Assembly: GCF_017377775.1 (NCBI RefSeq) | Contig: NZ_JAFVLN010000001.1 | Location: 1,240,001-1,304,000, forward strand | Source: Streptomyces sp. VRA16 Mangrove soil | Lineage (GTDB): Bacteria; Actinomycetota; Actinomycetes; Streptomycetales; Streptomycetaceae | Direction of reading: 5' to 3' | Length of the DNA: 64,000 bases | Shown: one piece after another, positions 25,150 to 36,050 of the stretch | How positions within the stretch are numbered: position 1 is the stretch's first letter | How the letters are laid out: each line of letters starts with the position of its first letter | Position numbers and translations under genes: made by a program | The notes under the pieces: model-generated | Databases searched by the model: none | What the model was told of the DNA's origin: nothing | Seen by the model: only the letters and a program-made list of their open reading frames with translations

Positions 25150-25914
25150 ATGTCACGAGGATCGGCATTCCGTAGAAGTGCCGTACTCTCCCTGGCCGCA
25201 GCGCTGTTGCCGGTCGTCGCCCCCGCATCGGCGAGCGCCTCCGTCGGCGGCGGGAACGTCCTGGTCAGCTGGTCCGTCCCGGGCACCCCGGCCGGAGGCC
25301 TGAGCAACATCACGTTCCCGATCACCGTCAACCCCGCCACGGCCCACCAGGCCGGAACCTACTTCGCCCAGCAGTACGACTTCGAGTACGCCATGGGCTA
25401 CACCGGCCTGCAGCCCAGGGCGAACAACGGCAGCACCGAGCGCCTGTCCGCACGCTTCTCCACGTTCACCGCCGGCGCGAGCACCACCGACCCGCTCTGC
25501 CATGCGGGCGCGGACGGCGGCCCCGGCGTCACCTGCGCGGTGGACTTCGACGGGGTCTACGGCCATCGCTACGACATCAAGGTCGCCCGTACCGGCACCG
25601 ACACCTGGACCGGCACGGCGACCGACAGCGTCACCGGCACCGCCACCCACCTGGGGACCTGGACGCTCCCCGCGGGCAGCGGCAACCTCAAGGGCTCACA
25701 GGTCGGCTTCGTCGAGTACTACGCGGGAATCCCCAGCTGCGCCGAAATGCCTCGCACGGACGGCGTCTTCGGCGGCCCCACCTCCACCGACGCGGGCGGC
25801 CTGAGCGGCACCACCAGGGCCGAGTACGAGTACAGCGACTGCGTCGGCGAGGCGAACTATCAGGCGCAGGACGCGGGATCGGGGACGCACGTCACCCGCG
25901 GATTCGTGTCCTGA
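25150..25914 (+). CDS. Secreted protein of unknown function (DUF3472-like)
   Basis: The 254-residue product has a Sec signal (RRSAVLSLAAALLPVVAPAS, cleavage near ASA-SV). The mature part is rich in Thr, Gly and aromatic residues, with YFAQQYDFEYAMGYTGLQPR and four or more Cys that may form disulfides. This pattern resembles DUF3472-type secreted beta proteins. The ATG at 25150 has GGAG upstream. It has its own terminator (25944-25973) and no operon partner. An activity cannot be assigned; secretion near glycan genes fits a role on extracellular polymers. Confidence 0.6.
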   Translation: MSRGSAFRRSAVLSLAAALLPVVAPASASASVGGGNVLVSWSVPGTPAGGLSNITFPITVNPATAHQAGTYFAQQYDFEYAMGYTGLQPRANNGSTERLSARFSTFTAGASTTDPLCHAGADGGPGVTCAVDFDGVYGHRYDIKVARTGTDTWTGTATDSVTGTATHLGTWTLPAGSGNLKGSQVGFVEYYAGIPSCAEMPRTDGVFGGPTSTDAGGLSGTTRAEYEYSDCVGEANYQAQDAGSGTHVTRGFVS

Positions 25915-25943
25915 CCGACGGAGCGAAGGGCGCAACGGCAAGG

Positions 25944-25973
25944 GTGGCCCGGATCGCGCGACGACCGGGCCAC
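25944..25973. terminator. Hairpin terminator between convergent genes
   Basis: GTGGCCCGG (25944-25952) and CCGGGCCAC (25965-25973) form a perfect 9-base stem with a 12-base loop. Confidence 0.7.
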
Positions 25974-26023
25974 ACCGCGCTGGTGAGGCTCGTGAGGCGC
26001 CGGTACCGCCACGTCCGGGCCGC

Positions 26024-26359
26024 TCAGTCCTGCTGCTCGACGATGTTCTTCAGCACGCTTGTCGCTGCCATGCCATGAGGCCATCCGCAGTAGAACGCCA
26101 GATGCAGCAGGGCCTCCTGCAGTTCCTTGTCGGTGACGCCGTTCTGGCGGGCGAAGCCGAGGTGGAACTGCAGCTGATCCGTCTTCCCGAGCGCGGTCAG
26201 AGCCGCGACGGTGACGAGGCTGCGGTCACGCTTGGACAGGCCGTCGCGCTCCCACACCTCGTCGAAAAGGACCCGGTCGGTGTAATGGACCATCCCCGGG
26301 GCGAAGTCGCCGAAGGCGTTCTTCCCGCCGGTCCAGCCGCTGCTCGTGTGCTCCGTCAT
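26024..26359 (-). CDS. Carboxymuconolactone decarboxylase-family protein
   Basis: The 111-residue protein is a single CMD/AhpD-type helical domain. The conserved LVTVAALTALGKTDQLQFHL and LQEALLHLAFYCGWPHGMAA are typical. The redox CxxC of true AhpD is not present, so it is more like gamma-carboxymuconolactone decarboxylase (YurZ-type). The ATG is at 26359. It is divergent from an XRE regulator whose downstream genes are reductases and a cupin, so it may belong to the same regulon. Substrate unknown. Confidence 0.82.
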   Translation of the reverse strand: MTEHTSSGWTGGKNAFGDFAPGMVHYTDRVLFDEVWERDGLSKRDRSLVTVAALTALGKTDQLQFHLGFARQNGVTDKELQEALLHLAFYCGWPHGMAATSVLKNIVEQQD

Positions 26360-26510
26360 GATCTCTCCCTGCCTGCGTAGACGCCGTCGGCCGATCCGTA
26401 CCGGCGCAAGGCCCAGGGGACCGCCGGACCTGCCGGGCGGGGGAGTCCCTGGTGAGGGGCGTACTGACAGGGCATCCCTCAGAGCGGCTCCGCGCTTTAG
26501 CGTGGAACGC

Positions 26511-28393
<1,883 letters not shown>

Positions 28394-28462
28394 CCCGCGT
28401 GGCGCAGAACCGACGGGCGCGCCGCGACCACGGGACGCGCCGGAACAGAGAGAAAGCACGAC

Positions 28463-28897
28463 ATGACTGCCACCGCATTCGACCAGATCTTCCCGCTCGG
28501 GGAGAAGAACGACGCCTACGCGCAGTACTTCACCGGCCAGAGCTACCTGGCGCCGCTCGCCGGGGGAGGTGTCCCCGTCAGCAACGTCTCCTTCGAGCCG
28601 GGCTGCCGCAACAACTGGCACATCCACCACGGTACGGGCGGTGGCGGTGACCAGATCCTGCTGTGCACGGCGGGCAGCGGCTGGTACCAGGCCGAGGGCG
28701 AGGAGCCCCTCAGCATGGAGCCGGGAACGGTGGTCCGCGTCCCCGCGGGCACGAAGCACTGGCACGGCGCGAAGGCCGACTCGTGGTTCTCCCACATCGC
28801 CTTCATCACCCCGGGCGAGGACGTCAGCAACGAATGGCTCGAGCCCGTCACCGACGAGGTGTACGGGACGCTGCCGAGGAACGGAGCGAACGCATGA
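28463..28897 (+). CDS. Cupin-domain protein
   Basis: The 144-residue protein is a single small cupin. Motif 1 is NNWHIHHGTGGGGDQILLCT with two or three metal-binding His, and motif 2 is PAGTKHWHGA with a further His. Proteins of this type are found next to carboxymuconolactone decarboxylases and reductases and may act on small aromatic or carbonyl compounds. It overlaps the second aldo/keto reductase by four bases (ATGA), so the two are translationally coupled. Confidence 0.85.
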   Translation: MTATAFDQIFPLGEKNDAYAQYFTGQSYLAPLAGGGVPVSNVSFEPGCRNNWHIHHGTGGGGDQILLCTAGSGWYQAEGEEPLSMEPGTVVRVPAGTKHWHGAKADSWFSHIAFITPGEDVSNEWLEPVTDEVYGTLPRNGANA

Positions 28898-29751
28898 CCA
28901 TCCTGGACGAGACCTACACGCTGTCCAACGGCGTCGAGATCCCCAAGCTGGGGCTCGGCACCTGGTTCATCGACGACGACAAGGTGGCCGAGGCGGTCCG
29001 CGCGGCCGTGGAGATCGGCTACCGCAACATCGACACCGCACAGGCCTACGGCAACGAGCGCGGTGTCGGCGAGGGCGTGCGCGCCGCAGGTGTGCCGCGC
29101 GAGCAGCTCTTCGTCTCGACGAAACTCGCCGCGGAGGTCAAGGACTACGACCGGGCGGTCGCCGCGATCGACGCGTCACTGACGAAGCTCGGGATCGAGT
29201 ACATCGACCTGATGCTCATTCACAGCCCGCAGCCGTGGGCGGACTTCCGCGGCGGAGACTACGCCGAGGGCAACCGCGCGGCCTGGCGCGCGCTCGAAGA
29301 GGCGTACCGGGCGGGCACGATCCGCGCCATCGGCGTGTCCAACTTCCAGCAGCAGGACCTGGACAACATCATGCGCGGAGCCGACGTCGTACCGCACGTG
29401 AACCAGTTGCTCGTCCACGCCGGCAACACCCCCGCGGAGCTCCTGGAGCACTGCGCGGGCAAGGGAATCCTCGTCGAGGCGTACTCGCCGATCGCGCACG
29501 GAGCGATCCTGGAGAACCCCGAGGTCCGGGCGATGGCACGGCAGTACGGCGTGTCCGTCCCGCAGTTGTGCATCCGCTACACCCTGCAGCTGGGCACCGT
29601 CTCGCTGCCCAAGACGGCGAACCCCGAGCACATGCGCGCCAACGCCGAGGTCGACTTCGAGATCTCCGGTGCCGACATGGACGTCCTGCGGAGCCTGTCC
29701 GACGTGGACTACGGGGAACACAGTGCGTTCCCCGTCTACAGCGGCAAGTGA
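28894..29751 (+). CDS. Aldo/keto reductase (2,5-diketo-gluconate reductase-like)
   Basis: The 285-residue protein has the AKR tetrad Asp47, Tyr52 (IDTAQAYGNERGVGEGV), Lys77 (VSTKLA) and His110 (MLIHSPQPW), and the cofactor segment LPKTANPEHMRAN. It resembles the AKR5/DkgA group. The ATG overlaps the cupin stop. It is the last gene of the XRE-controlled operon and is followed by two strong terminators. Confidence 0.91.
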   Translation: MTILDETYTLSNGVEIPKLGLGTWFIDDDKVAEAVRAAVEIGYRNIDTAQAYGNERGVGEGVRAAGVPREQLFVSTKLAAEVKDYDRAVAAIDASLTKLGIEYIDLMLIHSPQPWADFRGGDYAEGNRAAWRALEEAYRAGTIRAIGVSNFQQQDLDNIMRGADVVPHVNQLLVHAGNTPAELLEHCAGKGILVEAYSPIAHGAILENPEVRAMARQYGVSVPQLCIRYTLQLGTVSLPKTANPEHMRANAEVDFEISGADMDVLRSLSDVDYGEHSAFPVYSGK

Positions 29752-29761
29752 TGGAGGAGGA

Positions 29762-29794
29762 GTGCTGCCGGAGACGGACGAACCTCGGCAGCAC
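29762..29794 (+). terminator. Hairpin terminator 1 after reductase operon
   Basis: GTGCTGCCG (29762-29770) pairs perfectly with CGGCAGCAC (29786-29794). The following bases CCTTCTT are pyrimidine-rich. Confidence 0.7.
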
Positions 29795-29827
29795 CCTTCT
29801 TAACAAGCCTTGAATTAAGTACTGTTG

Positions 29828-29854
29828 AAGCCCCCGGGAGGCCCCCGGGGGCTT
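29828..29854. terminator. Hairpin terminator 2 with T-rich end
   Basis: AAGCCCCCGGG (29828-29838) pairs perfectly over 11 bases with CCCGGGGGCTT (29844-29854), loop of five. TTTG follows the stem on the plus strand. Confidence 0.8.
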
Positions 29855-29912
29855 TGTCGTGTTCAAGTCCTTGCGGGCGCAGATCCGTTGACGGCCATCT
29901 TGGTTTCATCTC

Positions 29913-29941
29913 TTGACGGCTGTGGTGCAGACCTTTAGGTT
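29913..29941 (+). promoter_or_regulatory. Chitinase promoter with DasR-like site
   Basis: TTGACG (29913-29918) and TAGGTT (29936-29941) are spaced 17 bases. Between them lies TGGTGCAGACC (29923-29933), close to the DasR/chitinase consensus TGGTCTAGACCA. The position within the spacer is as in known Streptomyces chitinase promoters. It should drive the gene at 30039. Confidence 0.5.
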
Positions 29942-30038
29942 CCCGTTCGCCACAGCTTCATGAATGCACCCGGTGTTCATCTACCTGAACATCCGTAACC
30001 CCCCATCAATGGCCTCCCATGAAGGGCTGTGAACCCCC

Positions 30039-31436
30039 ATGTCCCCCCTGCCCGGACCTGCGCTCACCCGCTCCACCGCGCTGCGGACCGTGCTCGCCAC
30101 CGCGCTGCTCGCGGGAACGGCGAGCGCACTCGCCGCGACCCCCGCCGCCGCGGCCACCGGCACCATCACCGGACTCGGCGGCAAGTGCCTCGACGTGGCG
30201 GGAGCCAACTCCGCCAACGGCACCGCCGTCCAGCTCTACGACTGCAACGGAACCGCCGCCCAGCAGTGGACCGTCAACGCCGACGGCACGATCGGCGCCC
30301 TCGGCAAGTGCCTCGACGTCACTGGCGGTTCGACCGCCAACGGCGCCCGGCTCCAGATATGGGACTGCGCCGGCGCCCCCAACCAGAAATGGACCGTCAC
30401 CGCCGCCCGCGACCTCGTCGGCCAGCAGTCCGGCAAGTGCGCCGACGCCACCGACAACACCTCCGCGAACGGCACCCCGATCCAGATCTGGAGCTGCACC
30501 GGAGCCGCCAACCAGAAGTGGACCGCGCCCGGCAGCGGGGGCGGAACCCCGCCGGTCGCCGCGCCGATGGCCGTCGCCCCGTACCTCTACAACGGCTGGG
30601 GCAGCCCGCCCGATCCGACCACGATCATGAACGCCACCGGCGTCAGATGGTTCACCCTCGCCTTCGTCCTCAGCAACGGCAGCTGCAACCCCCAGTGGGA
30701 CGGCGGCCGCCCCCTCACCGGCGGCGTCGACCAGCAGACCGTCAACACCGTGCGGGCGAACGGCGGCGACGTCATCCCCTCGTTCGGCGGCTACAGCGGC
30801 AACAAACTGGAAAGCTCCTGCACCAGCGCCGCCGCCCTCGCCGGCGCCTACCAGAAGGTCATCGACGCCTACGGGCTCAAGGCCATCGACATCGACCTGG
30901 AGGCCGACGCCTACAGTAACGGGACCGTGCAGCAGCGCACGGTCGACGCCCTCAAGACGGTCAAGGCGAACAACCCCGGCATCAAGGTGTACGTCACCAT
31001 CGGCACCGGCCAGTCGGGCCCGGACACGAGTCTGATCAACCGCGCCGCCAACTCCGGCCTCAGCGTGGACAGTTGGACCATCATGCCGTTCGACTTCGGC
31101 GGCGCGGGACAGAACATGGGCACGCTGACCCTCAAGGCGGCCGAGGGCCTCAAGAACGCCCTCAAGAACGCGTACGGCTACAGCGACGACCAGGCGTACC
31201 GGGGCATGGGCATCTCCTCCATGAACGGGATCACCGACGACAACGAGACCGTCACCCCTGCCGACTTCGAGACGATCCTCGGCTACGCGCAGCAGCACCA
31301 CCTCGCGCGCCTGACGTTCTGGTCGGCCAACCGCGACAGGCCCTGCCCCGGCGCCTACCCCAACGACGACACCTGCTCGGGAGTGTCCCAGAGCGCCTGG
31401 CAGTTCACCGGCATCCTCGCCAAGTACACCGGCTGA
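30039..31436 (+). CDS. Secreted GH18 chitinase-like protein with N-terminal ricin-type lectin domain
   Basis: A Sec signal (residues 1-39, ending AAA-AT) is followed by a three-lobe ricin/CBM13 module (40-163; repeated GKCLDV and Q-W ends at QQWTV, NQKWTV, NQKWTA). After a Gly/Pro linker comes a GH18 barrel. The catalytic motif DxxDxDxE appears as KAIDIDLEAD with Glu288 as acid. Expected activity is hydrolysis of chitin-type beta-1,4-GlcNAc polymers outside the cell. The promoter has a DasR-like site. It is the first of three adjacent secreted ricin-module genes. The linker-proximal region PYLYNGWGSPPDPTT resembles the GH18 group found in bacterial chitinases with carbohydrate-binding modules. 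Confidence 0.85.
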   Translation: MSPLPGPALTRSTALRTVLATALLAGTASALAATPAAAATGTITGLGGKCLDVAGANSANGTAVQLYDCNGTAAQQWTVNADGTIGALGKCLDVTGGSTANGARLQIWDCAGAPNQKWTVTAARDLVGQQSGKCADATDNTSANGTPIQIWSCTGAANQKWTAPGSGGGTPPVAAPMAVAPYLYNGWGSPPDPTTIMNATGVRWFTLAFVLSNGSCNPQWDGGRPLTGGVDQQTVNTVRANGGDVIPSFGGYSGNKLESSCTSAAALAGAYQKVIDAYGLKAIDIDLEADAYSNGTVQQRTVDALKTVKANNPGIKVYVTIGTGQSGPDTSLINRAANSGLSVDSWTIMPFDFGGAGQNMGTLTLKAAEGLKNALKNAYGYSDDQAYRGMGISSMNGITDDNETVTPADFETILGYAQQHHLARLTFWSANRDRPCPGAYPNDDTCSGVSQSAWQFTGILAKYTG

Positions 31437-31462
31437 CGGCCCACCCCCCACAGGAGACCTCC

Positions 31463-33688
31463 GTGTTCAGATCCGTGACCGGATCCGTGCTCAGACGCCG
31501 GATACCGAGAGTCCTCACCGCGGTCGCACTCGTGGCGACCACCGCGACGGGCATCGACGTCGCCGTACGGACACCGGCGAGCGCGCAGCCCACCATGGCC
31601 GCCGCCCTCCCCGCCGGCTACACCACCGTGATCAACAAGGGCAGCGGCAAGTGTGTCGACGCCCGCTCGGCGGCGAGCGCCGACGGCACCGCCGTCCAGC
31701 AGTACAGCTGCAACGGCAGCAATGCCCAGAACTGGCAGCTGGTCGCCACCAGCGGCGGCTACTACCGCGTGAACAGTGCCCTGGACAGCAGTAAGGCGTG
31801 GGACGTCACCGACGTGTCGACCGCCGATTCCGCCGCCGTTCAGCTGTGGTCGTACTCCAGCGGCGCCAACCAGCAGTGGCTTCCCGTCGCCGAGGCCGAC
31901 GGCTCGTACCACTTCGTGAACCGCAACAGCGGCAAGTGCCTCGACGTCCCCGGCGCCTCCACCGCCGACAGTGTGCAACTCGCGCAGTACACGTGCAACG
32001 GCACGGCCGCGCAGTCCTTCACCCTCGGGGGAGGGGCGACGAACCCGCCCGGCACTCCGGACTTCGGCCCCAACGTCACGGTCTTCGACCCATCGATGTC
32101 GGCCTCCAGCATCCAGTCCAAGCTGAACTCGGTCTTCGCCCAGCAGGAGACCAACCAGTTCGGCGCGGCCCGCCAGGCCCTGCTGTTCAAGCCGGGTACG
32201 TACAGCGCCGACGCCAACGTCGGCTTCTACACGCAGGTCGCGGGCCTCGGCCTCTCCCCGGACGACGTGACCGTCAACGGCTCCGTGCACGCGGAGGCCG
32301 ACTGGTTCCAGGGCAACGCGACGCAGAACTTCTGGCGCTCGGCCGAGAACCTGTCGGTCAACCCGACCGGCGGCACCGACCGCTGGGCCGTCTCGCAGGC
32401 CGCCCCGTACCGGCGCATGCACGTCCGCGGCAACCTCGCCCTGGACGACGGCGGTTGGTCCAGCGGCGGCTTCATCTCCGACAGCAAGATCGACGGACAG
32501 ATCCGCTCCGGCTCCCAGCAGCAGTTCCTGACCCGCAACTCCCAGATGGGCAGTTGGTCGGGCTCCAACTGGAACATGGTCTTCGTCGGCGACCAGGGCG
32601 CGCCCGCCCAGTCCTTCCCGACGTACACCACCGTCGCGAGCACCCCGACGATCCGTGAGAAGCCCTTCCTGTACGTGGACGGGGCGGGCGCCTACAAGGT
32701 GTTCGTGCCCGCCCTGCGGACCAACGCCACCGGCACGACCTGGAGCGGGAAGACTCCGGCGGGCACCTCGCTCCCGCTCGACCAGTTCTTCATCGTCAAG
32801 CCCGGCGCCACCGCCGCCGACATGAACGCGGCCCTCGCCGCCGGTAAGAACCTCCTGGTCACCCCCGGCGTCTACCACCTCGACCAGACGCTGAACATCA
32901 CCCGCCCCGACACGGTCGTCCTCGGCATGGGCCTTGCCACCCTCGTACCGGACGGCGGCATCACCGCGATCAGCACCGCGGACGTCGACGGCGTCCAGCT
33001 GGCCGGCCTCCTCATCGACGCGGGCACCACCAGCTCCCAGACCCTGGTGCGGATCGGCCCGAACGGCGCCTCGGGCAACCACGCGGCCGACCCGATCCAG
33101 CTCTCGGACTTCTTCGTCCGCGTCGGCGGCGCCACTGTCGGCAAGGCGACCAACTCCCTGGTCGTGAACAGCGCGAACACGATCATCGACCACACCTGGA
33201 TCTGGCGGGCCGACCACGGCAACGGCGGCACCGTCGGCTGGACCACCAACACCGCCGACACCGGCCTCGTGGTCAACGGCGCCGACGTCACCGCGTACGG
33301 CCTGTTCGTCGAGCACTTCCAGAAGACCCAGGTCCTCTGGAACGGCAACGGCGGCCGCACCTACTTCTTCCAGAACGAGATGCCCTACGACCCGCCGAAC
33401 CAGGCCGCGTGGATGAACGGCAGCGGCAAGGGCTACCCCGCCTACAAGGTCGCCGACTCCGTCACCAGCCATGAGGCGTGGGGACTCGGCAGCTACTGCT
33501 ACTTCAGCACCAACTCCAGCGTGGTGGCCGACCGCGCCTTCGAGGTGCCGAACACCTCCGGGGTCAGGTTCCACGACATGGTCACCGTTTCGCTCGGCGG
33601 CACCGGCACGATCAGCCACGTCATCAACAACACGGGAGGCCCGTCCAACGCCACCTCCAACGTCGCCTACCTCACCACCTACCCGTAG
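31463..33688 (+). CDS. Secreted ricin-lectin plus right-handed beta-helix protein (possible GH55-like glucanase)
   Basis: The GTG at 31463 has AGGAG six bases upstream and gives 741 residues. A signal sequence ends near residue 44. Residues about 46-195 are a ricin-type lectin with GKCVDA, NQQWLPV and GKCLDV repeats. The remainder reads as two beta-helix halves, with NVTVFDPSMSASSIQSKLNS, TVLGMGLATLVPDGG and FFQNEMPYDPPNQAAW. Streptomyces proteins of this type are sometimes labelled adenylyl cyclase or coagulation-factor-like; the double beta-helix is more consistent with a GH55-like beta-1,3-glucanase. The activity is uncertain. It follows the chitinase by 26 bases and precedes the ThuA gene by 28, so the three are an operon. 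Confidence 0.7.
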   Translation: MFRSVTGSVLRRRIPRVLTAVALVATTATGIDVAVRTPASAQPTMAAALPAGYTTVINKGSGKCVDARSAASADGTAVQQYSCNGSNAQNWQLVATSGGYYRVNSALDSSKAWDVTDVSTADSAAVQLWSYSSGANQQWLPVAEADGSYHFVNRNSGKCLDVPGASTADSVQLAQYTCNGTAAQSFTLGGGATNPPGTPDFGPNVTVFDPSMSASSIQSKLNSVFAQQETNQFGAARQALLFKPGTYSADANVGFYTQVAGLGLSPDDVTVNGSVHAEADWFQGNATQNFWRSAENLSVNPTGGTDRWAVSQAAPYRRMHVRGNLALDDGGWSSGGFISDSKIDGQIRSGSQQQFLTRNSQMGSWSGSNWNMVFVGDQGAPAQSFPTYTTVASTPTIREKPFLYVDGAGAYKVFVPALRTNATGTTWSGKTPAGTSLPLDQFFIVKPGATAADMNAALAAGKNLLVTPGVYHLDQTLNITRPDTVVLGMGLATLVPDGGITAISTADVDGVQLAGLLIDAGTTSSQTLVRIGPNGASGNHAADPIQLSDFFVRVGGATVGKATNSLVVNSANTIIDHTWIWRADHGNGGTVGWTTNTADTGLVVNGADVTAYGLFVEHFQKTQVLWNGNGGRTYFFQNEMPYDPPNQAAWMNGSGKGYPAYKVADSVTSHEAWGLGSYCYFSTNSSVVADRAFEVPNTSGVRFHDMVTVSLGGTGTISHVINNTGGPSNATSNVAYLTTYP

Positions 33689-33716
33689 ACGACCGGACCG
33701 GAAGGACGGACACCCG

Positions 33717-35003
33717 ATGTATCGACACCTAAGACGCACCCTCCTGGTGCTCGCGACCCTGCTCGCTCTGGCCGCGCCATCGGCCGCCGAGGCCCACACG
33801 AGCGACACAGCGGCAGCGGCGGCCCCCTTCAAGGTGCTCGGCCTCTACAGCGGCACCTGGGACGCGGCCCACATCGACTTCGAGAAGGAGGCCAACGACT
33901 GGCTGCCCGAACAGGCGGCAGCGAACGGCTTCACGTACACCGCGAGCAACGACTGGAACCTGCTCGCCAACGGCGGTGTCAACGCCTATCAGGTCGTCCT
34001 GTTCCTCGACGACCTCCCGCAGACCGCCGCCCAGCGCACCGGATTCGAGCAGTACATGCGTGGCGGCGGCGCCTGGATGGGTTTCCACGTCTCCGCCTTC
34101 ACGACGGACGCGGCGAGCTGGTCCTGGTACCACAACACGTTCCTGGGCAGCGGCAACTTCAAGTCCAACACCTGGGGCCCGACGTCCGCGACCCTCAAGG
34201 TCGAGGACCGTACGCACCCCTCCACGATGAACCTGCCCGCGACGTTCACGTCGTCGGTGAGCGAGTGGTACAGCTGGTCCGACGACCTGCGGCAGAACCC
34301 GGACATCAAGATCCTCGCCTCCGTCGACCCCAGCAGCTTCCCGCTGGGCACCGACCCCGACCAGTCCTGGTACAGCGGCTATTACCCGATCCTGTGGACC
34401 AACACGAAGTACAAGATGCTGTACGCGAACTTCGGCCACAACGCGATGAACTACGACACGAACACCCGTACGTCGTCGACGTTCGCCAGCGCGACACAGA
34501 ACCGCTTCCTGCTGGACGGCCTGAAGTGGCTCGGCGGCGCCGACAGCACCACGCCGCCACCGGACGACACCCTCTCCGAGACGTCCTGGTACTCCCTGAA
34601 GAACGTCGGCAACGGCACCTGCGTCGACGCCCGCGCGGCCGCCACCGCCAACGGCACCGCGATCCAGCAGTACACCTGCAACGGCACCCAGGCCCAGCAG
34701 TTCCGCCTCGCCACGACCGACAGCGGCTACCGGAGCATCGGGGTACGCCTCAACTCCCAACAGGTCATCGACGTGACCGACGTATCGGCCGCCGACAACG
34801 CACCGCTCCAACTCTGGGCCTACGGAGGAGGCCAAAACCAACAGTGGCTCCCGGTGAAGGAAGCCACCGGCCGCTACCACTTCACCGCCCGCCACAGCGG
34901 CCGATGCCTCACGGCGGCGACCTCTGCGGCGAACAGCGTCCAGCTCACCCAACGCACCTGTGACGGGACGGCAGCACAGAGCTTCACGACGACTGCCGCC
35001 TGA
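33717..35003 (+). CDS. Secreted ThuA-like domain protein with C-terminal ricin-type lectin
   Basis: A Sec signal (RRTLLVLATLLALAAPSAAE) leads into a ThuA-like class I glutamine amidotransferase-type domain (about 35-280). It shows FKVLGLYSGTWDAAHIDFEK, YQVVLFLDDLP, GGGAWMGFHVSAF and MLYANFGHNAMNYD. ThuA domains occur in proteins acting on sugars, but the activity is poorly defined. Residues about 295-428 are a ricin-type module whose sequence (CVDARAAATANGTAIQQYTC; NQQWLPV) is very similar to the N-terminal module of the preceding gene. The ATG at 33717 follows GAAGG. A strong terminator lies after the stop. Confidence 0.82.
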   Translation: MYRHLRRTLLVLATLLALAAPSAAEAHTSDTAAAAAPFKVLGLYSGTWDAAHIDFEKEANDWLPEQAAANGFTYTASNDWNLLANGGVNAYQVVLFLDDLPQTAAQRTGFEQYMRGGGAWMGFHVSAFTTDAASWSWYHNTFLGSGNFKSNTWGPTSATLKVEDRTHPSTMNLPATFTSSVSEWYSWSDDLRQNPDIKILASVDPSSFPLGTDPDQSWYSGYYPILWTNTKYKMLYANFGHNAMNYDTNTRTSSTFASATQNRFLLDGLKWLGGADSTTPPPDDTLSETSWYSLKNVGNGTCVDARAAATANGTAIQQYTCNGTQAQQFRLATTDSGYRSIGVRLNSQQVIDVTDVSAADNAPLQLWAYGGGQNQQWLPVKEATGRYHFTARHSGRCLTAATSAANSVQLTQRTCDGTAAQSFTTTAA

Positions 35004-35030
35004 GCGGCGAAGGAGAAGAGACCAGCGTCT

Positions 35031-35068
35031 TGTGCGGGGTGCCCTGTGCGATCAGGGCGCCCCGCACA
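35031..35068 (+). terminator. Strong hairpin terminator after the ricin-module operon
   Basis: TGTGCGGGGTGCCCTG (35031-35046) pairs over 16 bases with 35053-35068 (one G-U pair), loop of six. The rest of the 300-base gap to 35306 shows no gene that I can support. Confidence 0.8.
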
Positions 35069-35305
35069 TGACGACGACACGGTCAAGGCCGACCTGCGCC
35101 TGGTGTACCTGCCGACTCCGTCGGCCCCGCAGCCGACGTCGGCGTACGACGTGCCGAGTTTGAGGCTGTGGATCCCATTGGACGGACGGGATGCCGTGCC
35201 TGGAGATGTGACCGATCATGGAAGGGCCGCCCGGAGAGGAGTCGCTCCGGGCGGAACCGAGCCGTCACCGCACCTCGCGGGTGCGCGGGACAGAAGGAGC
35301 CAGGC

Positions 35306-35995
35306 ATGCCGGAGGCCGCAGGATCCGACCGCGTCACGTCGGTGCAGCACAGCGACTTCGGGCGCCGTGTGGCCACGCGCCGCCAGGAACTGGGTCTCGA
35401 CCGACAGGACCTCGCCGAGCGAACCGGAGCCTCGGCCGCGTACATCGCCTACGTCGAGGAGCAGGCGGCGCGCCCGGCGACGGGCTTCGTCATGCGTCTG
35501 GCGGACGCACTGGGGACCACGGCCCAGGAACTGCGCGGCGGAACCTTCGACCGGCCGCCCGGCATGGCCGATGGGGCCCGGGAGCCCGAGTTCCTGACCC
35601 TGACCGAGCAGGAGTGCCGCGACCTGCTGTCGACGCACGGCGTGGGCCGGATCGCCGCGCAGCTCCCGCGGGGCCCGGTGCTTGTGCCGGTGAACTACTC
35701 GGTCACCCAGGAGGGCTGCGTCGCGTTCCGCACGCAACCCGGTTCGAGCATCGAGGGCATGGCCGGCAAGGAAGCGGCGTTCGAGGTGGACCGGGTCGAC
35801 GACGCGATGAGCGAGGGATGGAGCGTGCTCCTGGTCGGTACGGTCAGGCCGGTCACGGACGCGGACGACGCCCGCGCACTCGCCGACCTGGCCTTCACCG
35901 AGCCCTGGGCCGGTGGCGACCGGAACCGCTGGCTCGTCCTGACGCCCCGACAGATCAGCGGGCGCCGGATCCGGCGCCGGCCGGGACAGGGCTGA
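35306..35995 (+). CDS. HTH plus pyridoxamine 5'-phosphate oxidase-like flavin domain protein
   Basis: The 229-residue protein combines an XRE helix-turn-helix (FGRRVATRRQELGLDRQDLA, then GASAAYIAYVEEQ, residues 17-75) with a PNPOx-like split-barrel (about 90-225; FLTLTEQECRDLLSTHGVGR and ATQ... PVLVPVNYSV). Such fusions are common in actinobacteria and probably sense flavin or F420 state. The ATG at 35306 has GAAGGAG seven bases upstream. It appears monocistronic. Confidence 0.85.
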   Translation: MPEAAGSDRVTSVQHSDFGRRVATRRQELGLDRQDLAERTGASAAYIAYVEEQAARPATGFVMRLADALGTTAQELRGGTFDRPPGMADGAREPEFLTLTEQECRDLLSTHGVGRIAAQLPRGPVLVPVNYSVTQEGCVAFRTQPGSSIEGMAGKEAAFEVDRVDDAMSEGWSVLLVGTVRPVTDADDARALADLAFTEPWAGGDRNRWLVLTPRQISGRRIRRRPGQG

Positions 35996-36050
35996 CGCCG
36001 CCCGAGACGGCCGTCCCCCAGCGGACCGGGGGACGGATCCGTGGTGCCCG

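Noticed and set aside
31355..33832. Long minus-strand frame over the beta-helix gene
   Set aside because: Val/Gly/Arg-rich antisense shadow; no start with ribosome site or domain.
33717..35003. ThuA-like gene as a trehalose utilisation enzyme
   Set aside because: The protein is secreted and lectin-fused with no trehalose genes nearby, so the name of the domain should not be read as its function.
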